DNA of 64,000 bases from positions 1 through 64,000 of the forward strand of contig NZ_SNXS01000007.1 of NCBI RefSeq assembly GCF_004362525.1, in the 5' to 3' direction. Below, one piece after another: positions 36,365-45,379 of this stretch. The position numbers were made by a program, and so were the translations under genes. Position 1 is the first letter of the stretch. Every line of letters starts with the position of its first letter. The notes below the pieces were generated by a model. That model saw only the letters and a program-made list of their open reading frames with translations. It was not told the origin of the DNA and made no database searches. Origin of the DNA: Roseateles toxinivorans (GTDB taxonomy: Bacteria > Pseudomonadota > Gammaproteobacteria > Burkholderiales > Burkholderiaceae_C).

Positions 36365-38287
36365 CTACTTGTAAAGCACCTGCGGCAGCCACAGGCCGAT
36401 CTGCGGCCAGTTGTAGAGCAGCACGATGGCAATCACCTGTATGCCCATGAAGGGCAGCATGCCCAGGAAGATCTGGTTCAGCGTCACATGGGGCGGGCTG
36501 ACGCCCTTCAGGTAGAAGGCCGCCATCGCCACCGGCGGCGAGAGGAAGGCGGTCTGCAGATTCAGCGCCACCAGCAGACCGAAGAACAGCGGATCGACGC
36601 CGAAGTTGTCAAGCAGTGGAATGAAGATGGGCATGAAGATGACGATGATCTCGGTCCACTCCAGCGGCCAGCCGAGCACAAAGATGATTACCTGCGAGAG
36701 CACCAGAAACTGGGTCTTGGTGAGGTTCATGCCCAGCACCCATTGCTCGACCAGCTCCTGGCCCCCGAGCAGGGCAAAGGCGGCCGAGAAGATGGCGCTG
36801 CCGACGAACAGCCAGCAGACCATCGCGCTGGTCTTGGCGGTCAGGAACACCGACTCCTTGACGACACTGAAGTTGAGCTGCCGGTAGGCCGCCGCCAGCA
36901 GCAGGCCCCCGGCCGCGCCGACGGCCGCCGCCTCGGTGGGCGTGGCCAGGCCGAACACGATGGAGCCCAGCACGGCCAGTATCAGCACCATCAGCGGGAA
37001 GAAGGAGGCCAAGAGCATCTTGAAGATCTCAAGCCGCTGGAAGCTCAGCATCGCGTAGAAGCCGATCAGCGCCGCAGCACCCACGGCCAGGCCGATCCAG
37101 AAGCCGGCCGAGGCGGGATGGCGCTCCGGCGGCGCTACCGGGACTTCGGCCGGGGCGCTGGCCAGTGCCGCCGGCGCACTGGCCGCCTCGTCCTCTGCGC
37201 CGGGCGGCAGAGCCAGCGCGCCGCCGCCACTGTCGGCCGCCGAGCTGCCGGGGGGCTCTTGCAGTCCGCCGGGCTCCTTCAGGCCGGTGCTGCCCTCGTC
37301 GACCTTCTCTTCAGCCTCGGGCTGGAACACCGCCACCGCCTCGGGCGCTGCGGTGGCCGCACGATAGCTGAGGCCGGCCACCACGGCGAACAGCAGCAGC
37401 GGCAGCAGGGTCACCAGCAGTTGGCGCAGCACATAGGCCGTGGGCACCTGGAGATTGCGTCGGCCCTTCAGTGCGCCCAGCAATGCGGGAAGCGCGCGGT
37501 TGGAGATCGTGTCCGACACCTGCTGCGTCAACGGCGGCAGCGGCACGAAGCGTCCCTCGGCCGACAGCGGCGGCGCCAGATGGGGCTTGAGCTTGGCGAT
37601 GATGATGACGTAGAGGATGTAGAGCCCGGCCAGCATGATGCCGGGGAAGAAGGCACCGGCGTACAGCTGCACCACCGACACGCCGGCCGTCGCGCCATAG
37701 ACGATCAGCATCACCGAGGGCGGAATCAGGATGCCCAGGCAACCGCCGGCGGTGATGACGCCGGCCGAGAGCTTGACGTCATAGCCCGATTTCAGCATCT
37801 GCGGCAGGGCCAGCAGGCCCATCAGGGTGACAACGGCGCCGACAATGCCGGTGGCGGTGGCGAACACGGCGCAGGTGAACAGCGTGGCCACGGCCAGCGA
37901 GCCCGGCACGCGGGCCAGGGCCAGGTGCAGCGAGCGGAACAGCTTCTCGATCAGATTGGCCCGCTCGACCAGATAGCCCATGAAGACGAACAGGGGGATG
38001 GAGATCAGCACATCGTTGCTCATCACCTTGAAGGCCGATTGCACCATCAGGGTCAGCGTCTTGCCGGTGTCCCTGTCATAGGCCAGCCAGGTGAAGATCA
38101 TGCCCATGCCCATCAGCGTGAAGGCGGTGGGAAAGCCCAGCATGATGGCCACCACCACCAGCGACAGCATCAGCAGGCCCAGATGCCCGCGGGTGATCTC
38201 GGGCGCCGAGACCAGCATGTAGACCACGCCCAGCAAGATCACCGCCATCAGGCTGAAGCCGAACCAGAGTTCCTTGCGTATCTTCAT
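36365..38287 (-). CDS. TRAP transporter large permease, DctM-like, with long linker
   Basis: A 640-residue membrane protein, some 200 residues longer than standard DctM (about 430). The transport core is split: residues 1-310 carry IPLFVFMGYLVERANLIEKL and GILIPPSVMLIVYGATAGVS, and 395-640 carry FGLATPTEAAAVGAAGGL and VGSAIFSAAFALLGGQ. Between them, residues about 312-393 are a Pro/Ala/Glu-rich low-complexity linker. Enlarged DctM forms of this kind occur with TakP-like binding proteins. The ATG overlaps the small subunit stop (ATGA). Confidence 0.9.
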   Translation of the reverse strand: MKIRKELWFGFSLMAVILLGVVYMLVSAPEITRGHLGLLMLSLVVVAIMLGFPTAFTLMGMGMIFTWLAYDRDTGKTLTLMVQSAFKVMSNDVLISIPLFVFMGYLVERANLIEKLFRSLHLALARVPGSLAVATLFTCAVFATATGIVGAVVTLMGLLALPQMLKSGYDVKLSAGVITAGGCLGILIPPSVMLIVYGATAGVSVVQLYAGAFFPGIMLAGLYILYVIIIAKLKPHLAPPLSAEGRFVPLPPLTQQVSDTISNRALPALLGALKGRRNLQVPTAYVLRQLLVTLLPLLLFAVVAGLSYRAATAAPEAVAVFQPEAEEKVDEGSTGLKEPGGLQEPPGSSAADSGGGALALPPGAEDEAASAPAALASAPAEVPVAPPERHPASAGFWIGLAVGAAALIGFYAMLSFQRLEIFKMLLASFFPLMVLILAVLGSIVFGLATPTEAAAVGAAGGLLLAAAYRQLNFSVVKESVFLTAKTSAMVCWLFVGSAIFSAAFALLGGQELVEQWVLGMNLTKTQFLVLSQVIIFVLGWPLEWTEIIVIFMPIFIPLLDNFGVDPLFFGLLVALNLQTAFLSPPVAMAAFYLKGVSPPHVTLNQIFLGMLPFMGIQVIAIVLLYNWPQIGLWLPQVLYK

Positions 38288-38910
38288 GGCTTGCCCCCGG
38301 GCGCGACATACTGGTCCAGGGCGGCAATGTCCTCGTCCTTGACGTGAACCATGGCCTTGAGCTTCTCCACATCGACCTCGACCACATCCTCGCCACGAGA
38401 GGGCCACTCGCCTGTCCTGATGCAGCTCAGGCAGCGCACGATCTCGACCAGCCCCTGCAGCAGCAGCATGCCGCCGGCGATCGGGATCACGAACTTGAAC
38501 GGATACAGCGGCAGCGCATAGGCCGAGAAGGTCTGTTCGCGTATGGCCAGCGCCTCGGACGCATAGTTCCAGCCGGCCCAGGTGAGGGCCACGATGCCGG
38601 GCAGGAAGAACAGGCCATAGAGGATCAGGTCCACCCAGGCCTGGGTGCGCGGCATGAAGAAGCTGTACAGCACGTCGCCGCGCACATGGTTGTTCTTGGC
38701 CAGCGTGTAGGCGCCGGCCATCATGAACATGGTGCCGTACAGCATGATCTGCACGTCAAGCACCCAGGCATGGGGCTCGTTCAGCGCGTAGCGGGAGAAC
38801 ACCTCCCAGGTGATCAGGCCGGTCAGCAGAACGACCAGCCAGGCGAACAGTTGACCCAGCCAGGTGGACAGCCTGTCCACCGCCAGCAGTACAGCTTGCA
38901 TCAGCGACAT
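38284..38910 (-). CDS. TRAP transporter small permease, DctQ-like
   Basis: A 208-residue four-helix membrane protein with the DctQ signature SRYALNEPHAWVLDVQIMLY and VRGDVLYSFFMPRTQAWVDL. A charged C-terminal tail (EDVVEVDVEKLKAMVHVKDE) extends beyond the usual length. AAAAGG is better spaced for the second ATG at 38901, which may be the actual start. It works with the large permease and the upstream binding protein. Confidence 0.9.
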   Translation of the reverse strand: MSLMQAVLLAVDRLSTWLGQLFAWLVVLLTGLITWEVFSRYALNEPHAWVLDVQIMLYGTMFMMAGAYTLAKNNHVRGDVLYSFFMPRTQAWVDLILYGLFFLPGIVALTWAGWNYASEALAIREQTFSAYALPLYPFKFVIPIAGGMLLLQGLVEIVRCLSCIRTGEWPSRGEDVVEVDVEKLKAMVHVKDEDIAALDQYVAPGGKP

Positions 38911-38956
38911 CCTTTTTGGTGCGCAGACCCTCTCGGACCAAGCAGCGCCCGCGGAA

Positions 38957-39010
38957 CCGGCTTTGCCGGGCCGCTGGGCGCGCCCTCGAGGGGGAAGCGC
39001 GTCAGCGCTT
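38957..39010. repeat. palindrome cluster between dctP and dctQ
   Basis: Three short dyads in a row: CCGG-CTTTG-CCGG (38957-38969), CCCTCGAGGG (38983-38992) and AAGCGC-GTCA-GCGCTT (38995-39010). Similar GC-rich multi-dyad spacers recur between genes in Burkholderiales, so it may be a dispersed repeat; it may also damp transcription so that the binding protein is made in excess of the permeases. Confidence 0.45.
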
Positions 39011-39024
39011 CGGGGGTGGGTCGG

Positions 39025-40149
39025 TCACTTCTTCCCGAAGTAGTGGTTCCAGGCCATCTTGAAGTCGACCGTGTAGTCGTTCTGCCACTGGCCGGCGCGG
39101 CGGGCGAACTCGCGCTGGGAGTCAAGCACCTTCTTGAACAGCGGGTTCTCGCCGCCCTTCTTGGCGATCACCTTGTCCCAGGCCTCGAGCTGCGCGCGCA
39201 GGATGGCGTCCGGCGTCTTGTAGAAGTTGACCTTGTCCTTGGTCTTGAGCTCGATGTAGTCCTGCGAGTTGCGCTGTATCGCCTTCCAGCTCATGTCGGC
39301 GCTGGCGGCCTGCACGGCATAGTCGATGATGGCGCGCAGCTCGGCCGGCAGCGCGTCGTACTTGCTCTTGTTGAACAGGATCTCGAACTGCTCGCCGCTC
39401 TGGTGGAAACTCTGCAGCATGCAGTTCTTGGCCACGTCGGGGAAGCCCAGCAGCCGGTCGCTGGAGGCATTGTTGAACTCGGCCGCATCGATCAGGCCGC
39501 GGTCCAGCGCCGGAACGATCTCGCCGCCGGGCAGCGGATTCACCGCCGTGCCCAGCTCGGTGAAGATATCCACCGCCAGGCCCACGGTGCGGAACTTCAG
39601 GCCCTTCATGTCGGCCACCTTGGACACCGGCTTCTTGAACCAGCCCAGAGGCTGCGTGGGCATGGGGCCGTAGAGATAGGACACCACGTCCATGCTCAGC
39701 GACTTGTAGATCTCGTCCAGCAGCGCCTTGCCGCCACCGTAGTTGTGCCAGGCCAGCAGCATGTTCGGGTCCATGCCGAAGGACGGGCCCGAGCCCCACA
39801 GCGCCAGCGCCGAGTTCTTGCCGTAGTGATAGGCGACGACGCCATGCCCACCGTCCAGGGTGCCCTTGTTCACCGCATCCAGCAGCTGGAAGGCCGGCAC
39901 CACCGAGCCCGAGGGCAGCACCTCGATCTTCAGCCGCCCGCCGGCCATGTCATTGACCTTCCTGGAGAAATCCTGGGCGTACTCGTGGAAGATGTCCTTG
40001 GCCGGCCAGGTGCTCTGGAAGCGCAGGCTGACGGTCTGCGCGGTCGAGATCATCGGGGTGGCCAGGGCGCCGACGGCACCCGCTGCGGTGGCCGAGCGCT
40101 TGAGGAACTTGCGGCGGGTGGCCGGCGGCTTGATGGAACTCTGACTCAT
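39025..40149 (-). CDS. TRAP transporter substrate-binding protein, TakP/DctP-like, Tat-exported
   Basis: A 374-residue periplasmic receptor with a twin-arginine signal (RRKFLKRSATAAGAVGALAT). The mature part follows the DctP family pattern (LRFQSTWPAKDIFHEYAQDF, GGRLKIEVLPSGSVVPAFQL, GLKFRTVGLAVDIFTELG). It is closest in style to TakP, which binds 2-oxo acids with sodium. AGGAG precedes the ATG by 7 nt. It is first of the three-gene TRAP operon, separated from the permeases by a palindromic spacer. Confidence 0.91.
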   Translation of the reverse strand: MSQSSIKPPATRRKFLKRSATAAGAVGALATPMISTAQTVSLRFQSTWPAKDIFHEYAQDFSRKVNDMAGGRLKIEVLPSGSVVPAFQLLDAVNKGTLDGGHGVVAYHYGKNSALALWGSGPSFGMDPNMLLAWHNYGGGKALLDEIYKSLSMDVVSYLYGPMPTQPLGWFKKPVSKVADMKGLKFRTVGLAVDIFTELGTAVNPLPGGEIVPALDRGLIDAAEFNNASSDRLLGFPDVAKNCMLQSFHQSGEQFEILFNKSKYDALPAELRAIIDYAVQAASADMSWKAIQRNSQDYIELKTKDKVNFYKTPDAILRAQLEAWDKVIAKKGGENPLFKKVLDSQREFARRAGQWQNDYTVDFKMAWNHYFGKK

Positions 40150-40318
40150 GCTTGTCTCCTGCTGTTGATGGGCGAGGGATGGCCGAGAGAGTGAGGCGCT
40201 ATGGCTGCGCCTTCATCAGGCACCCGGCCGGACCAATGTGTTCCAGCCCCCGGGCCTCAGCAATAAGGGCTAGCCCGCATATTGATGCAAGGCGCACAAG
40301 TGACAAACCGCGCAAGCC

Positions 40319-41623
40319 TCAAGAGAAGTGCAGGCCGGCGATGCGCAGCCAGGGCAGCAGCAGGGCCCCGGTGTCTATGCGCTCGCGGCTGACGGCGCGC
40401 ACCTCGCGCAGCATCGTCGCGATATTGCCGGTGATCATCACCTCGGACAGGGCCGGGCCGATCAGCCCGTCCTGCACCCCGAAGCTGTTCTTGATCACGC
40501 CGGAGAAATCGCCGTTCGGCGCCGGATTGCCCATCGACAGCCGGCCCACCACCGCCCCGCGCGGCATCGCGCCGAGCAGCTCGGCGCGCGAGGTCTGGCC
40601 CGCCGCGATCTCCCAGCCCGAGCCGGCCACCGGCACATGGGGCAGGCCAGTCTTGCGGCTGGCGTAGAGGCTGGGCGTCAGGGTCAAGAGCCGGCCCTCG
40701 CGCAGCACCTCCAGCGGCGGTGTGGCAAAGGCGTCGCCCGAGATGGCGGCCACGCCGGGGGCGTCGAAGCGGCTGCGCAGGCTTAAGTGCGGCGAGGCGA
40801 TCTGCGCGCCAACCTGGTCGCGGTACAGCGAGCTGCCGTTGATCAGCTGCATATCGCTGAGCTGGCCCTGCAGCCAGGCCAGCAGATCGGCGACGGCCGG
40901 TGGCGTCAGCAGCACCTCGCCGACGAAGTTACCATCGATAGGCCGGGTGTGGATCTGCTGCGAGGTGTCGCGCAGCATCTCACCGATGCCGAAATGCTCG
41001 GCCGCCGGCAGCGCACGCAGATCATCGGTGTTGCCGCCGGCATAGTTGAACGAGCTGGACTGCTTGCCCTCGCGGGCGGTGCCGAAGGCGCTCAGGCTGT
41101 ACCAGCCCAGGCTGCAGCTCAGCTCGCTGCCCTCGCTGGTCACCGTGTGGCTTTGCGCCAGCAGGTGGGCGGCCGCCCCTTCGTCCAGCATCATCAGCGG
41201 CGTTTCGCGCTCGCGGAATGCCAGCAGTTCGGCCACCGTGTCGGCCAGTTGGCCCACATCGCCCTGCTGCGGGCCCTGGACGATGTTCGCCCGCTGACCT
41301 GAAGAAACCGCATTGGCCGCATCCTGCGGCGCACCGCTGGCGTCCGCGAACAGGCTGGCAATGCGCTCGCGCAGGCCCTCCACGCCGAACTCGGTCAGCT
41401 CGGTGCTGGCCTTGCGGCCATCGATCAGGCCCAGCAGCGAGAGCTTCTGCGACTCGGTGCTGCGCATCAGGCTGGCATGGTTGTGGGCGATGTTGAGCTC
41501 GTCCTGCACCACCGCCGAGGCACTGACCTGGGCCTGGTCGAAGCCCTGGGCGCGCATCAGCGCCAGCGCCTGTTCGGCGGCATCCTGCAGTCGATTGCTC
41601 AGTCGATTGGTCTTTTCCATCAT
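40319..41623 (-). CDS. TldD/PmbA family protein, PmbA-type partner
   Basis: A 434-residue protein resembling TldE/PmbA, the non-metal subunit of the TldD/TldE protease. NISLMRSTESQKLSLLGLID-like N-terminal strands and the C-terminal GNPAPNGDFSGVIKNSFGVQDG segment with the late PALSEVMITGNI are family features; it lacks the HExxxH of TldD. TldD/E complexes trim unfolded peptides, microcin B17 and CcdA. The ATG overlaps the tldD-like stop, so the pair is coupled. Confidence 0.85.
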   Translation of the reverse strand: MMEKTNRLSNRLQDAAEQALALMRAQGFDQAQVSASAVVQDELNIAHNHASLMRSTESQKLSLLGLIDGRKASTELTEFGVEGLRERIASLFADASGAPQDAANAVSSGQRANIVQGPQQGDVGQLADTVAELLAFRERETPLMMLDEGAAAHLLAQSHTVTSEGSELSCSLGWYSLSAFGTAREGKQSSSFNYAGGNTDDLRALPAAEHFGIGEMLRDTSQQIHTRPIDGNFVGEVLLTPPAVADLLAWLQGQLSDMQLINGSSLYRDQVGAQIASPHLSLRSRFDAPGVAAISGDAFATPPLEVLREGRLLTLTPSLYASRKTGLPHVPVAGSGWEIAAGQTSRAELLGAMPRGAVVGRLSMGNPAPNGDFSGVIKNSFGVQDGLIGPALSEVMITGNIATMLREVRAVSRERIDTGALLLPWLRIAGLHFS

Positions 41624-42987
41624 TCGCCTCCCAGATGTGCGCGGGCACGCAGGGCCGGTCCGCCCATGGACACCACCATGGGCTGCTTCTTGCCGCAGTA
41701 GCCGGAGCAGGTCCAGTGCATATCGTCGGAGACCGCGTCGACGCTTTGCAGCACCTTGATGGCCGAGCCAGACAGGGTGGTGTCGCGGATCGCCCGGCCC
41801 AGCTTGCCGCCGCGTATTTCATAGGCCAGGCTGATGCCGAACATGAACTCGGTGGTCGAGTCGGCCTGGCCATTGGAGGTCTTCATCAGCAGATAGCCGT
41901 CATCGACGCCGGCAATCATTTCGTCCAGCTTGGACGTGCCGGGCAGGATGGCCGTGTTGCGCATGCGCACCAGCGGCTCGTCATTCGGGTTGTAGGCGCG
42001 GGCGCTGCCGGTGGGTGCGTGACCCAGCAGCGCAGCCGTCTCGCGGCTGTTCATGAAGGTGCTGAGCACACCCTTGTCAATCAGCACCGCGTCCTGTCCG
42101 GGCACGCCCTCGTCATCGGCATAGACCGGGATCATCAGCTCCTCGCCCCGGTAGCTGTGCGCCAGGTCGACCATGCTGACCAGCTCGCTGGCCACGCGCT
42201 GGCCCAGCAGGTCGCGGGTCACCGCGCCGCCCAGCACCAGGTCGGCCTCGCAGGGGTGGCCCATGGCCTCGTGGGCCAGCATGCCGGCCAGCTCGGGGGC
42301 CATCACCACCGTGTGCAGGCCGCCGCGTGCGGCCACGGCATGGCGCTTGGCCATCAGGTGCTCGTGCAGACCCTCCAACTCGGGCGCCAGCTTGGCGATG
42401 GACAGATCCAGATCGGCCAGGCTGCCCTTGCATGACAGCGGCAGCGACAGCTCGACCGGCGAGCCCTGGGCGTCTTCGGTGATGAAGGTGATGTAGCACA
42501 GCGCACGCTGGATGCTGGCCAGCGATTGGCCGCCCAGGCTGGTGGCCAGCTGCTTGCTGTGATGCTCATCGGCGAGCAGGAAGCGGGTGGACTTCAGCGC
42601 CGGGAAGCGGATCTTGCACCAGGCATGCAGCTCGGCCAGGCGCTGCTGGCACTCGGCCGGTGTGAGTGCCCTGCGGCCGGCAAACACATGCTCGCCGCGG
42701 TAGCTGCCACCGGGCAGGGGCAGGCTGGACTTGGCACCGAAGCGGGCCATCGCGCGGGCATTGGCCAGCGCCTTGTCGCTGACGCGGGCGGCCTGTGCGG
42801 CCTCAGGCGCCGAGGCAAAGCCCCAGTAGCCGTCCTGATAGACCCGTGCGCTGATGCCGCCTTCGGCGGTGCGCGAGTTCAGGGTCAGGCTGCCGTCCAT
42901 CATCAGCATGCGCGTCTTGCGCAGCTCGTGTTGGCGCAGTTCGGAATAGGCGGCCCCGGTGGGCGCCTGCAAAAAGCTCGTCGGCAT
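41620..42987 (-). CDS. TldD-like metalloprotease subunit
   Basis: A 455-residue protein of the TldD/PmbA family containing the zinc motif HEAMGHPCEAD (HExxxH) near residue 245, so the catalytic subunit of a heterodimeric metalloprotease. C-terminal DDGYLLMKTSNGQADSTTEF and WTCSGYCGKKQPMVVSMGGP resemble the substrate-channel part. The ATG before PTSFLQAPTG has AGGGGA 7 nt upstream; the longer frame is not needed. It is probably a divergent paralogue rather than the housekeeping tldD. Substrate unknown. Confidence 0.87.
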   Translation of the reverse strand: MPTSFLQAPTGAAYSELRQHELRKTRMLMMDGSLTLNSRTAEGGISARVYQDGYWGFASAPEAAQAARVSDKALANARAMARFGAKSSLPLPGGSYRGEHVFAGRRALTPAECQQRLAELHAWCKIRFPALKSTRFLLADEHHSKQLATSLGGQSLASIQRALCYITFITEDAQGSPVELSLPLSCKGSLADLDLSIAKLAPELEGLHEHLMAKRHAVAARGGLHTVVMAPELAGMLAHEAMGHPCEADLVLGGAVTRDLLGQRVASELVSMVDLAHSYRGEELMIPVYADDEGVPGQDAVLIDKGVLSTFMNSRETAALLGHAPTGSARAYNPNDEPLVRMRNTAILPGTSKLDEMIAGVDDGYLLMKTSNGQADSTTEFMFGISLAYEIRGGKLGRAIRDTTLSGSAIKVLQSVDAVSDDMHWTCSGYCGKKQPMVVSMGGPALRARAHLGGE

Positions 42988-43252
42988 GGTTGCGTCCCCT
43001 GTTGAAACGCGGCTTGTGGCTACGCGCCGCGCCATGATAAGGGCGTCAAGCTGATAGGCCACAAGCGCTGCGGGGACAAAAAGTCGACGGCACCCGAAGG
43101 CATGGCCAATCAGAGGTCGGCGCGCCGAGGCTCACACGCGGCAAGCACACCCAGCGCGAAGGCCCATGATCCCTGGCGCGACTTCAAGTCGCGACACCAG
43201 ATGCGGCAGGGTGGCCACCCGGGCAGCCCGCTGGAGCCGATCAGCGCCATCT
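42988..43252. other. 265-bp spacer with inverted repeats
   Basis: No convincing gene. GCTTGTGGC (43012-43020) is repeated inverted as GCCACAAGC (43058-43066), upstream of the tldD-like gene. CGCGACTT/AAGTCGCG (43177-43184, 43186-43193) is a near-perfect palindrome close to the end of the SnoaL-like gene. The first may be regulatory; the second has too short a centre to be a hairpin. Confidence 0.4.
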
Positions 43253-43726
43253 TCAATCGCGCGCTCCCGCGGCTTGCGCGGACGCGAAAGCGGCGCGCAA
43301 GCCGCCAGCGTCCACCCCAAGTTGGGCTGCCACGTCGGCCAGGTCGTAATAGAAGCGCTCAGAGGCCAGCAGGCCATCGCGGAAGCTCACGAATACACAG
43401 AAGCGGAACGTGATCGGCCTGCCGGTGGGCGCCAAGGAACCCAGAGGGCCGACGTGTCTGCCGCTGAACTCGCCCTCGGCGATGTAGTGGCCGTCGGTGG
43501 TCCAGCGACCGGAACCGTGCTCGCCCCGGGAGAACAGCAAGTCGAACGCATCCCACCATTGTGTGTAGTGCTGGGCTGCGCCGGCGCGGCCTCGAAAGAC
43601 TTGATGAGCCCCGTAGTCTTCGAACAGGCACTCCGGATGCAATGTGGCCAATGTGGCCTCCAGCTGATGCGCTGTCTCAGCACGAACGTGTTCGATCAGT
43701 ACGGCCTGCAATGCTTGGTTCGACAT
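43253..43726 (-). CDS. SnoaL/NTF2-like protein
   Basis: A 157-residue single-domain protein with the cone-shaped SnoaL/NTF2-like pattern: TLHPECLFEDYGAHQVFRGR, AAQHYTQWWDAFDLLFSR and FVSFRDGLLASERFYYDLAD. Such proteins are small hydrolases, isomerases or ligand binders. The ATG before SNQALQAVL is used. It is divergent from the MocR gene, 85 bp away, and is the likely target of that regulator. Confidence 0.8.
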   Translation of the reverse strand: MSNQALQAVLIEHVRAETAHQLEATLATLHPECLFEDYGAHQVFRGRAGAAQHYTQWWDAFDLLFSRGEHGSGRWTTDGHYIAEGEFSGRHVGPLGSLAPTGRPITFRFCVFVSFRDGLLASERFYYDLADVAAQLGVDAGGLRAAFASAQAAGARD

Positions 43727-43811
43727 GAAACCGATCCTCGGTGGTGAACAGAGCACAGATTCTCGAAATTTGGTGGTCCAATGACTAGAGCCAATTTATT
43801 GAATTCGCACT

Positions 43812-45317
43812 ATGCCAATCTCAGTGAACATTGGTGCCACCGATGCACTGGCACTGCCGCTGCGCGGCGACGGCGAATCGCTGCACCAATGGTTGTTTGC
43901 CGGGCTGCGGGCCGGCATCCTGCAGTCGCGCCTGCCCGCCGGGTTGAAGTTGCCGTCGAGTCGCGCGCTGGCGAGCCAGATTGGCGTGGCGCGGGGCACC
44001 GTGACGGCGATCTACGACGAACTCGCGGCTCAGGGCTACCTTGAGTGCGCCGTCGGCCGTGGCTCCTTTGTTGCCCATGTTCTTCCCGAACGCCCGCAAG
44101 TTGCGCGACGGACCGCCTCGCTGCGCCCAGCGACGGTGCGCGGCACACCCCTGAGCGAGGCGCTGGGCGTGCGCGAGGTCTGGACGCGCACGCCGTTCCC
44201 GCAGCAGGAGAACGCGACCGCAGCGGTGCCATTCCGGGCTCACCTGCCGGACACGCGCATGTTCCCCTTGGATGTGTGGAGAAAACTCGCGGCGCACGGC
44301 GCTCGCGCTCTCTCGCCAGGCGATCTGACCAGCACAGCGATCACTGGGCTGCCCCTGCTTCGCGAAGCTATCGCGGGTCACCTGGCTGCTGCGCGCGGCG
44401 TGTCCACCGATCCGCGGCAGATCCTCGTCGTCTCCAGCGCGCAAGAGGCCATGGACCTGAGCGTACGGCTGCTGTGCAGCCCCAACCAGACCGTCTGGTT
44501 GGAAGACCCCGGCTACGTGGGCGCCCGCGCCATCATGGCCGCGCACGGCCTGCGGGTTGCGAACGTGCCGGTGGACGATCAGGGCTTGGCAGTTGCCGAA
44601 GGCATCCGCCTGGCACCACAGGCCCGGCTGGCCTGCATCACACCATCTCGGCAATCACCGCTGGGCATGCCCATGTCGGTGGCGCGTCGCAGCGCCCTGC
44701 TGAATTGGGCAACGCGTGCTGGCTCGTTCCTGATCGAAGACGACTACGACAGCGAGTATCGGTACGGCACCCGGCCCATCCCTGCGCTCAAGTCCATGGA
44801 CTGCGACGACCGTGTGCTGCTGCTGGGAACGTTCAGCAAGCTGATGTTCCCCGCGTTGCGTCTGGCCTATCTTGTGCTGCCTCAGGCGCTCGTTGAGCCG
44901 TTCACTCGCGCTCGATCACTGCTGGGTCGCGGTCTACCGGCACTGGAGCAAGCCATGACCGCCCGCTTCATCCTCGACGGCCATTTCGAACGCCATCTGC
45001 GCCGGTCCCGCGCGCAGTACGCGGCAAGGGCGCAGGCCTTGCGCCACGCCATTGGACGTCATGCCCGAGGTCTTGTCGAACCGCCCGCTATCGATGCCGG
45101 GCTCGATGTAGCGGTTCGCTTGCGAACCCGAGGGAACGATCGCGCTGCTCAACGGCAGTTGATGGCGGCCGGCATCGAGGCAGTTGCGCTGTCGCGCTAC
45201 GCGACCGATGCCCGGCTCGCACCGGGGTTGGTGCTCGGGTTTGCGGCCTTCGATGAGTCACAGATCGAATCCGCGGTTCGGCAGCTGGCAGTTGCGCTGG
45301 GTCGCCAGTCGCAGTGA
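43812..45317 (+). CDS. MocR/PdxR-type regulator (GntR fused to aminotransferase)
   Basis: A 501-residue fusion. Residues 20-95 are a GntR winged helix (SRLPAGLKLPSSRALASQIG, RGTVTAIYDELAAQGYL) and residues 120-500 a fold-type I aminotransferase domain: ITGLPLLREAIAGHLAAARG, WLEDPGYVGARAIMAAHGL, LIEDDYDSEYRY, and the pyridoxal-phosphate Lys in LLGTFSKLMFPALR. MocR proteins are activators or repressors that sense PLP-linked amino compounds. Divergent transcription from the SnoaL-like gene suggests that gene is its target. Confidence 0.9.
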   Translation: MPISVNIGATDALALPLRGDGESLHQWLFAGLRAGILQSRLPAGLKLPSSRALASQIGVARGTVTAIYDELAAQGYLECAVGRGSFVAHVLPERPQVARRTASLRPATVRGTPLSEALGVREVWTRTPFPQQENATAAVPFRAHLPDTRMFPLDVWRKLAAHGARALSPGDLTSTAITGLPLLREAIAGHLAAARGVSTDPRQILVVSSAQEAMDLSVRLLCSPNQTVWLEDPGYVGARAIMAAHGLRVANVPVDDQGLAVAEGIRLAPQARLACITPSRQSPLGMPMSVARRSALLNWATRAGSFLIEDDYDSEYRYGTRPIPALKSMDCDDRVLLLGTFSKLMFPALRLAYLVLPQALVEPFTRARSLLGRGLPALEQAMTARFILDGHFERHLRRSRAQYAARAQALRHAIGRHARGLVEPPAIDAGLDVAVRLRTRGNDRAAQRQLMAAGIEAVALSRYATDARLAPGLVLGFAAFDESQIESAVRQLAVALGRQSQ

Positions 45318-45379
45318 CTGCCAGCCGGCCTGTTTCAGCTGCCGTGTGAGTGTCACAGTTGAGTGTCCGCTCGGCCATA

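Noticed and set aside
43177..43193. CGCGACTT/AAGTCGCG palindrome as a terminator
   Set aside because: The centre is one base, too short for an RNA loop without opening the stem, and no T-rich tract follows on either strand.
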